From assembly GCA_014859895.1 (NCBI GenBank), contig JACZKS010000066.1, forward strand, positions 1-48,206: a stretch of DNA of 48,206 nt, read 5' to 3'. This document shows, in pieces, positions 39,716-47,369 of the stretch. A program made the translations under genes and the position numbers. The notes under the pieces were generated by a model, which did no database searches, was not told the origin of the DNA, and was given only the letters and a program-made list of their open reading frames with translations. This DNA comes from Rhodospirillales bacterium. Lineage in GTDB: Bacteria; Pseudomonadota; Alphaproteobacteria; Rhodospirillales; Shumkoniaceae. How positions within the stretch are numbered: the stretch's first letter is position 1; the number at the start of each line of letters is the position of its first letter.

Positions 39716-40411
39716 CTAGCGGGCGCCGACGAAGCGATAGCCGACGCCCGGTTCGGTGACGATGTAGAGGGGGTTGTCCGGGCTGTCGCCCAGCTTTTGG
39801 CGCAGGTGGCCGACATAGACGCGCAGGTAGTGGTTCTCTTCGACCTGGGCCGGCCCCCACACCTCGCGCAACAGGTGCTGGTGGGTGAGCACGCGCCCCG
39901 CGTTGACCGCCAGCAGGCGCAAAATCTCGAATTCCTTTTTGGAGAGCTTCACCGGGGCCCCGTCGAGCGTGACCGAACGGGCGGGCAGGTCGATGACGAG
40001 CGGGCCGGCATTGACGATCGAGGGAACGGCCTCTTCCGTCCCACGGGCCCTGAGACCGACGCGGATGCGGGCGATCAGTTCGGCGATGCTGAACGGCTTG
40101 GTGACGTAGTCGTAGGCGCCGTTGTTCAGCGCGCGCACTTTCTCTTCCTCGTCCGTACGCACCGAAAGCACCAGGATCGGCACCGCCGACCATTCGCGGA
40201 TGCGGGCGATCACGCGTTGCCCGTCGAGGTCCGGCAGTCCCAGGTCGAGGATGACCAGATCGGGCTGTTCGGTTGCGCATTGGGTGATGCCGTCCTCGCC
40301 GCGCGCCGCCTCGACCACGACATAGCCGTGGGCATTCAGGCTGATGCGCAGGAACTTGCGGATCTGTGGTTCGTCATCGACGACCAGAATCTTGGCGACG
40401 GGATCGACCAT
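39716..40411 (-). CDS. kdpE: KdpE-family response regulator
   Basis: 231 residues. The receiver domain (1 to about 120) has acidic pair DD (12-13), phospho-acceptor Asp56 (VILDLGLPDLDG) and Lys in VTKPFS. The OmpR-type winged helix follows (KLSKKEFEILRLLAVNAGRV, HLRQKLGDSPDNPLYIVTEP). It starts 3 bases after the kdpD stop. KdpE normally activates kdpFABC under potassium limitation, but no kdpFABC lies in the window; the nearest potassium gene is trkH on the other side of kdpD. Confidence 0.92.
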   Translation of the reverse strand: MVDPVAKILVVDDEPQIRKFLRISLNAHGYVVVEAARGEDGITQCATEQPDLVILDLGLPDLDGQRVIARIREWSAVPILVLSVRTDEEEKVRALNNGAYDYVTKPFSIAELIARIRVGLRARGTEEAVPSIVNAGPLVIDLPARSVTLDGAPVKLSKKEFEILRLLAVNAGRVLTHQHLLREVWGPAQVEENHYLRVYVGHLRQKLGDSPDNPLYIVTEPGVGYRFVGAR

Positions 40412-40414
40412 GGA

Positions 40415-43120
40415 TCAGGCCTCCGCGTCCAGGGATTCGAGGATCGGCGGCACCTCGCGCAGCGGCAGGGTGAAGGTCATCTCGGTTCCTCTTCCGTCCG
40501 GTCCGGCGCCGGCAGCGATCTGGCCGCCGTGAGCCTCGACCAGCCCCTTGCAGATGGCCAGCCCCAGGCCGGTTCCGCGGGCGTCGCTGTCGCGAACGGC
40601 GACACGATAGAACATGTCGAAGACGGCGCGCCTGTCGTCGGGCGGGATGCCGGGGCCGCTGTCGATGACGCTGACCGCGATGTCCTCGCCCAGGCGGACC
40701 GCGCTGACGGTCACCAGGCTCCCCAGCGGCGCATGCTTGGCGGCGTTGTCGAGAAGGTTCATGACGACCTGGCCGATGAGAACGGGATCGACATACATCA
40801 ACGGCAGGTCGGCGGCAAACCGGAGCTCGACCTTGAGGTCTTCGAGCGAACGGCGCATGGCCCGAACCGCGCCGCCGATGACGTCGCGCAAATCGATCCA
40901 GTCGCGCTTCGGCTCCAGCGCGCCGTAGCCCAGGCGCGTCATGTCGAGGAGGTTCTGCACGAAGCGGTTCAGCCGGTCGCTTTCCTCGAGGATGGTCTCG
41001 GCCAGCTCGGTGCGGTCCTCAGGGGGGATGGCGTCGCCCAGGTTGGCGAGTGTCGTGGCCGAACCCAGGATCGAGACCAGCGGCGTGCGCAGGTCATGCG
41101 ACACCGAAGACAGCAGGGCCGAACGCAGCTGCTCGGTTTCGCTCAGAATGCGGGCCTCCTCGATGTCGGCCGTGAGCTTGGTCCGCTCGATGGCCACCGC
41201 GGCCTGGTCGACCACGGCGTCGAACAGCCGCCGGTGCTCGGGCGACAGGTGGGTGCGCTGGTCCTCGAAGGAAACGCCCAGGAGCCCGATCAGGCCCGAG
41301 GCGGTGCGCATGGGGATGAACAGCCAAGCCCCGGACTCGCTGCCCGGCTCGGCCCAGCCGGCGGCCCTGCCCTGCGTCCAGGCGCGCTCGGCGGTAGCCC
41401 TATCCTCGGGATCAAGGTGGTCCTCGGGCGGGAAGCCGGAGACGATGTCGAGCCGGTCGTCCACCCCCGGCATCAGCACCATGGCCCGGCAGCGCAGCGC
41501 GCCGGCAACGTGGGTGACCACCGCCCACAGGGTGTCGTCGAGCGACACCGAGGCAGCCACCCGCCGGCTGAAGTCGTAGAGGTTCTCGATGCGCTTGGCG
41601 GAACGCCTGATCTCCTCGACCTGCCTGCGGACCCGCGCCGCCAGGTTGCCGGTCAGCGTCGCCATCACCAGGAAGAAGAAGATGGTGATGATGTCATCCT
41701 GGTGGGTGACGAAGAGCGAATATTTCGGCTCGGTGAAGAAGAAGTTGTAGACCATGAAGCTGAGCAGGCTGGCATAGATCGACGGCCACAGCCCAACACG
41801 GATGGCCACCAGTACGACGCCCACCAGGAAGATCAGCGACACGTTGTGCAGCGGCATGAAGGCCGACAGCACCAGGGCCACCCCCAGGGCGCCGGCCACC
41901 GCCACTGTCGCCGCCAGCCACGCCCAGAACACCCCCTGCGGTCGCTCCCATGCCGGCAGCAGCCTCCAGCGCGGGCCGTCCTCGTCCTCCTCGGGGATGA
42001 CAACGGTGACCTCGATGTTCTTGGCCTTGCGCAGCAGCTGGGCGTCGACCGTGTGGCCGAGGAACCGCGATAGCCGGCGCGAACGCGAGCGGCCGACCAG
42101 GATGCGCGTGGTCTCGCGGCGCTCGGCGTAGTCCAGGATCTCGTCGGCGACGTCGCCCTGTGCGGTCAGCGTGACGATCTCGGCTCCCCAGCGTTCGCCC
42201 AGCCGCATGGCCTGGGCCAGGCGGTCGCGGGCCGCCTCGTCCAACTGCTCGTATCGGGGGGTCTGCGCGTAGATGACCGTCCAGCGGACGTGCTGGGTCT
42301 CGGCCAGGCGGCGGGCCGTCCTGAGAACCCGGCGCCAGACCGGCGAATCGTTGATGCAGACGAGTAGATGGTCGTGGGTGGCCGCCGGCGCGTCGTCCTC
42401 GCCCAGGACCAGCGCGTCCATGCGGTCGGCGGCGACCCTCCTGGCCATGTCACTCAACGCCGACAGGTTGCGGCGGGAAAAGAAGCGCCGCATCGAGCGG
42501 CTGAGCACATCGTCGACATGAATCAGCCCGTCCCTGAGGCGGCGGATCAGCACCTCGGGCGGCTGGTCGACGACCTCGAACTCGTCGACCAAAGTGACGA
42601 CGTCGTCGGGAACGGTGTCCCGGAGGCGAACTCCCGAGAGGCGCGCCATGCTCTCGTTGACGCTTTCCAGGTTCTGGACGTCGAGCGTGGCATCGACATC
42701 GATTCCCGCGTCCAGCAACGACGCGACCAGGGCATGACGGCGGATCGTCTTGCCCTCGAATATTGCTCGTTTAGCGAGGTCATCGACGAGGACCAGACGG
42801 GAACGCTTGGCCAGAACCGTGGCCAGGTCGACGCGCGGCAACGTCTGTTCGCCTTCGCCCTGGTCGTGCGAAAGGGTCTCGAACTGGGCGACCATGCGCT
42901 CGGTTTCGGGGCGCCCATGGGTTTCGACGATGAGGATCGCCACGTCGACACCCTCGCGGCGCTTGCGGATCGCCGATTGCAGCATCGCGTGGGTCTTGCC
43001 GACGCCCGGGGCCGAGCCGAGAAAAATCCGCAAGCGGCCGCGCCGGGGAGACGTCGAGCCGGCCCCGCCGGGTTCGGCGGGGTTCGGAGCACGGTCAGCG
43101 GGACGGATACTGTCGGTCAT
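40415..43120 (-). CDS. kdpD: KdpD-family potassium/osmosensing histidine kinase
   Basis: 901 residues, full length. Walker A GSAPGVGKT (35-43), a Usp-like domain (about 248-375), four membrane segments (about 398-490), a GAF-like region (about 515-645), HisKA with His675 (SSVSHDLRTPL), the N-box LLDNAAKH (about 790) and G-boxes (SGPGIP, GTGLGLAI) are present. The usually conserved DELAHTN stretch after Walker B reads LVDDLAKRAIF, so the N-terminal KdpD domain is diverged. It forms an operon with kdpE and is divergent from trkH. Confidence 0.93.
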   Translation of the reverse strand: MTDSIRPADRAPNPAEPGGAGSTSPRRGRLRIFLGSAPGVGKTHAMLQSAIRKRREGVDVAILIVETHGRPETERMVAQFETLSHDQGEGEQTLPRVDLATVLAKRSRLVLVDDLAKRAIFEGKTIRRHALVASLLDAGIDVDATLDVQNLESVNESMARLSGVRLRDTVPDDVVTLVDEFEVVDQPPEVLIRRLRDGLIHVDDVLSRSMRRFFSRRNLSALSDMARRVAADRMDALVLGEDDAPAATHDHLLVCINDSPVWRRVLRTARRLAETQHVRWTVIYAQTPRYEQLDEAARDRLAQAMRLGERWGAEIVTLTAQGDVADEILDYAERRETTRILVGRSRSRRLSRFLGHTVDAQLLRKAKNIEVTVVIPEEDEDGPRWRLLPAWERPQGVFWAWLAATVAVAGALGVALVLSAFMPLHNVSLIFLVGVVLVAIRVGLWPSIYASLLSFMVYNFFFTEPKYSLFVTHQDDIITIFFFLVMATLTGNLAARVRRQVEEIRRSAKRIENLYDFSRRVAASVSLDDTLWAVVTHVAGALRCRAMVLMPGVDDRLDIVSGFPPEDHLDPEDRATAERAWTQGRAAGWAEPGSESGAWLFIPMRTASGLIGLLGVSFEDQRTHLSPEHRRLFDAVVDQAAVAIERTKLTADIEEARILSETEQLRSALLSSVSHDLRTPLVSILGSATTLANLGDAIPPEDRTELAETILEESDRLNRFVQNLLDMTRLGYGALEPKRDWIDLRDVIGGAVRAMRRSLEDLKVELRFAADLPLMYVDPVLIGQVVMNLLDNAAKHAPLGSLVTVSAVRLGEDIAVSVIDSGPGIPPDDRRAVFDMFYRVAVRDSDARGTGLGLAICKGLVEAHGGQIAAGAGPDGRGTEMTFTLPLREVPPILESLDAEA

Positions 43121-43306
43121 GCGGCATTCGCCTGCGCAGGGCGTCGGCCGGAGTCTAGCCGGTCGGTCGATTACGGTCCTATAAAAAAAACGTAACGATT
43201 TTTCGCAGATTTGCCCCCCAAGAGGCTAATCGGAACGGCATTTTTATGCCCCGTCGTGATGTCTTGCGGCGAAGAAAAGCCCCCGTCACAATTCGAGGAC
43301 TTTGGG

Positions 43307-44875
43307 ATGAGCTTCCAGGAATCCCATCCCGGAATTCGGGCCGTCGGTCGGCCTTCAGGTGATCCGACCTCAACGGCCAATGTGCGGGTCGGCGGTCCGC
43401 GGCCGGTTGGGGCCGATCTTCACCACGCGCCATTCGAGAGCGCGGTGCTGTTCATTTTTGGCGCGCTGGCGGTGATCCTGGGCATACTGATGACGATCCC
43501 GGTGATCGTCGAAATCGCCGCCGATGGCAACGATCTTTACGCGTTCCTGTGGGCGGCGGCGCTCAGCATCTTCGTTGGCATGGCCCTGGCGCTGACCAAC
43601 CGCCAGGAAAGCATCCTCCTGAATATCCGGCAAACCTTCCTGCTGACCACTCTCGCGTGGTTCGGGCTGTCCTTCCTGGCGGCCATTCCGTTCATGTTCG
43701 GCCACCTCGAACTGTCGCTGGCCGACGCCTGGTTCGAGACCGTTTCGGGCCTGACGACGACCGGCTCCACGGTGCTGACGGGGCTGGATTCCATGCCCCC
43801 CGGCATTCTGCTGTGGCGGGCCTTGCTGCAATGGATCGGAGGTCTCGGCATCATCGTGATGGGCGTGGCGGTCCTGCCATTCCTGCGGGTCGGCGGCATG
43901 CAGCTGTTTCGCACCGAATCCTCCGACCGTTCCGAGAAGCTTTTCGGCCGGGTCAACGAGATCGCCGGAGCAATGCTGACCGTCTACGTCGGGCTGTCGC
44001 TTCTCTGCGCGGCTCTGTATTGGGCGGGGGGAATGACCGGGTTCGAGGCAATCGCCCATACGATGACGACGCTGTCGACCGGCGGATATTCGACATCGGA
44101 TCAATCGTTGGCCCATTTTTCGAATCCGCTCATTCACTGGACGGCGATCGTTTTCATGCTGGCCGGCGGGCTGCCTTTCGTGCCCCTTGCCCACGCCCTG
44201 GTAGGGGGATTCCGGCCCCTGGCCACCAACAACCAAATCCATGCGATCTTGAGCTTTCTGGGTGTGGTGATTTTCGTGACGACCGCTTGGCTGTGGGTCC
44301 ACAACGAAGTCCCTCTCGTCGATGCCCTGCGGAACGCCACCTTCAACGTTGTTTCCGTCGTCACCACCACCGGCTACGCCAACGACGATTACGGTCTTTG
44401 GGGGCCGTTCGCCATCGGACTCTTCTTCGTGCTGATCTTCGTGGGCGGTTGTACGGGCTCGACCGGCGGCGGCATCAAGATCTTCCGTTTCCAGATCATC
44501 GGCCGGATCATTGCCGGCCACTTCCGGACCCTGGTCACCCCGCACGCCGTGGTGGTGACCAAGTACGACGAGCGGTTGCTGGGCGACGACGTCATCCGCT
44601 CGGTCATGATCTTCACCGCCACCTTCATCGCCACCGTCGTCGCCCTGGGGCTGATCCTGGCCGCTTTGGGCCTCGATTTCATGACCAGCTTCAGCGGAGC
44701 CGCGACGGCGGTGGCGAATGTCGGACCCGGACTCGGCGACGTCATCGGACCCTCTGGAAACTTTGCAAGCCTTCCGGATTCCGCCAAGTGGGTCCTGTCA
44801 TTGGGGATGCTGTTGGGGCGGCTCGAGTTCTTCACCGTTCTGGTCATCCTCACCCCACGATTCTGGCGGGGCTAG
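43307..44875 (+). CDS. trkH: TrkH-family potassium uptake protein
   Basis: 522 residues from ATG 43307 (GAGGAC upstream); a TTG at 43211 would add 32 residues. About ten transmembrane segments and four selectivity-filter loops are visible: VSGLTTTGSTV, TMTTLSTGGYS, VSVVTTTGYAN and TAVANVGPGLG. TrkH is the channel subunit of Trk potassium uptake and works with a cytosolic TrkA, not seen here. Divergence from kdpDE suggests a potassium-homeostasis unit. It converges on the FkbM gene nine bases away. Confidence 0.92.
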   Translation: MSFQESHPGIRAVGRPSGDPTSTANVRVGGPRPVGADLHHAPFESAVLFIFGALAVILGILMTIPVIVEIAADGNDLYAFLWAAALSIFVGMALALTNRQESILLNIRQTFLLTTLAWFGLSFLAAIPFMFGHLELSLADAWFETVSGLTTTGSTVLTGLDSMPPGILLWRALLQWIGGLGIIVMGVAVLPFLRVGGMQLFRTESSDRSEKLFGRVNEIAGAMLTVYVGLSLLCAALYWAGGMTGFEAIAHTMTTLSTGGYSTSDQSLAHFSNPLIHWTAIVFMLAGGLPFVPLAHALVGGFRPLATNNQIHAILSFLGVVIFVTTAWLWVHNEVPLVDALRNATFNVVSVVTTTGYANDDYGLWGPFAIGLFFVLIFVGGCTGSTGGGIKIFRFQIIGRIIAGHFRTLVTPHAVVVTKYDERLLGDDVIRSVMIFTATFIATVVALGLILAALGLDFMTSFSGAATAVANVGPGLGDVIGPSGNFASLPDSAKWVLSLGMLLGRLEFFTVLVILTPRFWRG

Positions 44876-44884
44876 GCGGGGGGA

Positions 44885-45976
44885 TTACGGCTTCACCGGC
44901 TTGGCCGGGACTTCACGACGATAGCCCGACTTCGGCGGTTGCCAATCCGAAAGCTGATAGATCTTCTGGTTCATCATTTGGCGGATCTTGGCCGAAATCG
45001 CCGCATACTCGTCGTAATGCACGGCCTGTCCCGCAACCAGCGGCGTCGACAGGTCGATCGCCTCATCCACGGCGCAATGCTCCGCCAGGCTGTCGCGGAA
45101 CTGTTCGAGGATTTCGATGGCGCTATCCCCGTAGTCGAACACGTCGAACAGGCCGCACAGGCGCAACAGGCGATCCCAAGTCCAGGAGATCGAGGTGCGG
45201 CCTTCGGCGTGCTCTCCGACCGGGTCGCGGAAATAGAGCGCGTCGCCGGTAAAGGCCTGCCCGAACGGCCTGGGATCGAGCGCCACCTCCGTATGGCCGT
45301 CGTCCTTGCGCCGGCCATCCAGGCGGCCCGCGGGCAAGGTCTGGCGCGGATAGCGGTGCAGCTGGGCATCGAAAAACCGGAATCCGGCCTCCCGCAGGAA
45401 GGTATCGAGATCGGCAAAGGAGGGCTGGCCCTTGATCACCGGGTCCCACCAGAATTCGGTCTTGATGCCCATCACCCCGCACTCGGACAGCATCCGGCCG
45501 GCACCGCGCAGAACATCGAGTTCGGCCCCCTCGACATCGAGCTTGATGAAGTCCACCCGGTCGATGGCCTCCCTGGCGACGAACGTGTCCAGGCTGACGG
45601 CGTCGACCTGGATGGTGGAACGGACGGTGAGCGTGGTGAAGGGAAAGCGATCCAGCCACTGCGGATTGCCGCGATAGAACCCCGACGAATAGGGAAACTG
45701 GGTGATGTGGAAATCCCTGGGGCCGTCGGTCATGCCGACGGCATAGGGATAAAAGCGCTGATGGGCGTTGCCCGGCTCGGCGTTCAACCTGGCGCATTCC
45801 TGCGCGTCGGGATCGAAGCCGATGACCTCGCAAAAGCCGGCGAACGGCGCCCACAAGCCACCGGCGCCGCCGCGCGCCCCGATATCGACGATGCGATAGC
45901 CGCGTTCGGGGTCCGAGAGCAGGGTGGACAGCAGGCCGCCCAGGCGCGGATGGGGGTTCGGGAATTCCAGCGTCAT
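44885..45976 (-). CDS. FkbM-family methyltransferase
   Basis: 363 residues from ATG 45974-45976 with GGAG nine bases upstream; a TTG at 45991 is less likely. The SAM-binding motif IVDIGARGGAGGLW (about 28-41) and EVIGFDPDAQE, then VDAVSLDTF and DFIKLDVEGAELDVLRGAGR, are classic FkbM features. FkbM enzymes O-methylate sugars or other small metabolites. It follows a glycosyltransferase gene after a repeat element. Methylation of a surface glycan is likely in general; the target is unknown. Confidence 0.85.
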   Translation of the reverse strand: MTLEFPNPHPRLGGLLSTLLSDPERGYRIVDIGARGGAGGLWAPFAGFCEVIGFDPDAQECARLNAEPGNAHQRFYPYAVGMTDGPRDFHITQFPYSSGFYRGNPQWLDRFPFTTLTVRSTIQVDAVSLDTFVAREAIDRVDFIKLDVEGAELDVLRGAGRMLSECGVMGIKTEFWWDPVIKGQPSFADLDTFLREAGFRFFDAQLHRYPRQTLPAGRLDGRRKDDGHTEVALDPRPFGQAFTGDALYFRDPVGEHAEGRTSISWTWDRLLRLCGLFDVFDYGDSAIEILEQFRDSLAEHCAVDEAIDLSTPLVAGQAVHYDEYAAISAKIRQMMNQKIYQLSDWQPPKSGYRREVPAKPVKP

Positions 45977-46007
45977 GATGCGTCGCTCCAAAGGCGATTG
46001 CCCGTGA

Positions 46008-46100
46008 GTAATTTCGGGGACAGCATACTTAATTCATAAAAGGTTTCATCGCTGCCCAGGGCGAGAGAGGATGAATTAAGTATGGCGTCCCCGAAATTAC
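46008..46100. repeat. transposase-associated inverted repeat (solo element)
   Basis: Two 30-base arms (46008-46037 and 46071-46100) are complementary at 28 of 30 positions. The core GGGGACAGCATACTTAATT and its complement resemble the terminal sequences that accompany REP-associated (IS200-like) transposases. The right end repeats CCCCGAAATTAC in tandem up to about 46112. No transposase is present in the 33-base centre, so it is a remnant or non-autonomous element between two genes. Confidence 0.75.
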
Positions 46101-46137
46101 CCCCGAAATTACCCCGGCGACAAGGCCGGGGCGGCCC

Positions 46138-47109
46138 TCAGAAGAGGATGCCGCGGCCGGCGCTGTCGATGCCCTTGAGCGGGCAGAGTTCCATGTAGTC
46201 GTCCCACCTTGCCCACTCATCGGGGAAGGTCAGCGCCGCCACATTGTTGGCTTCGTGGTCGATCATCTCGAACGCCCCCTTGACGATGGGGTTCCTGGCG
46301 CTGGCCGCGAAATGCAGGAAGAAGGCGTTGCGGAAGGCGGCGTTGACGCAGAGGCGCAACAGCGCCGCATGGTCGGCGACGAGATCCTCGTTGAAAAGGA
46401 ACGGGTAGTGCTCGGCGGCCACCGACGACCACGTCACGTTGAAGCGCGGGTCGATATACTCGGCCCGGCCGCCGACCTGCAACTCGTAGGACAGCGGCGT
46501 TTGCTCCAGGTCCAGGTAGTCGCGGTCGTACTTTAGATAGACCTCGGCCAGGAAATCACCGTGGGCGGCCGGCGAAAAGACCAGGACGCCGGTGTTGATC
46601 ATCCGCGAGGCCGGTTCGGGAAAGCCCAGGAATCGATAATACTCGGCGAGATCGCCGTCGGTGATGGTCACCTTCTCCACGCCCTGGGGAGCGGCACCCC
46701 GCTTGCGGTCCAGGAGATGGTTGAGGATCAGGTAGCGCGCATGGAGATTGAAGGTGTCGTCGGCCCGATAGAAGCTGTCCGAGCCGTCGACGACGCCGAT
46801 GCCGCCGCCATTGACCTGGGAGAAAAGGCAGGGCGCCAGCCTTTCGTTGATCAGGATGTCGCCGTCCATCCAGGCCAGCTGCCGGTAATTACGCAGTTGC
46901 GGCAGCATGCCGATCAAGAGCTTCTGCCAGTGGATCGACTTCTTCGAGGTGTCGCGCTTGGCGTCGATCGGTTCGGTCAGCAGGATCAGGTCGTAGCCGT
47001 GCTTGCGGCAATAACGTTCCCAGTTCGGACGCGTGTGGCGCATGAAATTGGCGACGTAACCGTCGCCGATGGCCAAGGTGACGATGGCGCGCTCGCTCGA
47101 CTGTTTCAT
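46138..47109 (-). CDS. glycosyltransferase, GMA12/MNN10-like family
   Basis: 323 residues. AIVTLAIGDGYVANFMRHTR (8-27), KSIHWQKLLIGMLPQLRNYR and the acidic motif LAWMDGDILI (Asp82-Gly-Asp84) indicate a GT-A enzyme related to the galactosyltransferase GMA12/MNN10 (GT34) family, where the DxD binds metal and nucleotide sugar. MINTGVLVFSP fits the acceptor side. No signal peptide or membrane anchor. The acceptor is unknown; synthesis of a surface glycan with the FkbM methyltransferase is possible. Confidence 0.75.
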   Translation of the reverse strand: MKQSSERAIVTLAIGDGYVANFMRHTRPNWERYCRKHGYDLILLTEPIDAKRDTSKKSIHWQKLLIGMLPQLRNYRQLAWMDGDILINERLAPCLFSQVNGGGIGVVDGSDSFYRADDTFNLHARYLILNHLLDRKRGAAPQGVEKVTITDGDLAEYYRFLGFPEPASRMINTGVLVFSPAAHGDFLAEVYLKYDRDYLDLEQTPLSYELQVGGRAEYIDPRFNVTWSSVAAEHYPFLFNEDLVADHAALLRLCVNAAFRNAFFLHFAASARNPIVKGAFEMIDHEANNVAALTFPDEWARWDDYMELCPLKGIDSAGRGILF

Positions 47110-47189
47110 GATCAGGGTCCGGCTGCTGCGAAGGCGGCGGCATCCTAGCAGCGGCCCGCCCGCTTGCCCATGCCCGGCGCTCGGCCGGT

Positions 47190-47204
47190 CGGCATTTCGT
47201 GCCG
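47190..47204. promoter_or_regulatory. ftr-like palindrome upstream of the fliK candidate
   Basis: CGGCA-TTTCG-TGCCG, perfect in both arms, centred about 118 bases before the -24 element of the sigma-54 promoter at 47314. Same motif as at flagellin; putative FlbD enhancer. Confidence 0.6.
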
Positions 47205-47273
47205 CTTGCCACTGGTCATTTTCTGCCGGGTGGCAGCAACAGTGTCCCCCCTCCTGTCGGGATACAAAATAAA

Positions 47274-47296
47274 AACATATTATTTTTCAATATGTT
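47274..47296. promoter_or_regulatory. AT-rich hairpin before the fliK-candidate promoter
   Basis: AACATATT and AATATGTT form a perfect 8-base inverted repeat with a 7-base loop in an AT-rich island, unusual for this DNA. It lies 18 bases upstream of the sigma-54 promoter, so an operator or bending site is possible. Confidence 0.4.
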
Positions 47297-47313
47297 GAAG
47301 GAAATTTTCCAGT

Positions 47314-47329
47314 TGGCCCGCCATTTGCT
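47314..47329 (+). promoter_or_regulatory. sigma-54 promoter of the fliK candidate
   Basis: TGGCCCGCCATTTGCT differs from TGGCACG-N4-TTGCW at one position and has exact spacing. Transcription should start near 47340, about 30 bases before ATG 47370. Confidence 0.8.
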
Positions 47330-47369
47330 CGGAGATGGCCGACCCATTTTGCTTTGAGCAGGTATCGCA

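Noticed and set aside
39797-42073. 758-codon plus-strand frame
   Set aside because: Antisense shadow of kdpE and kdpD, whose motifs are complete on the other strand.
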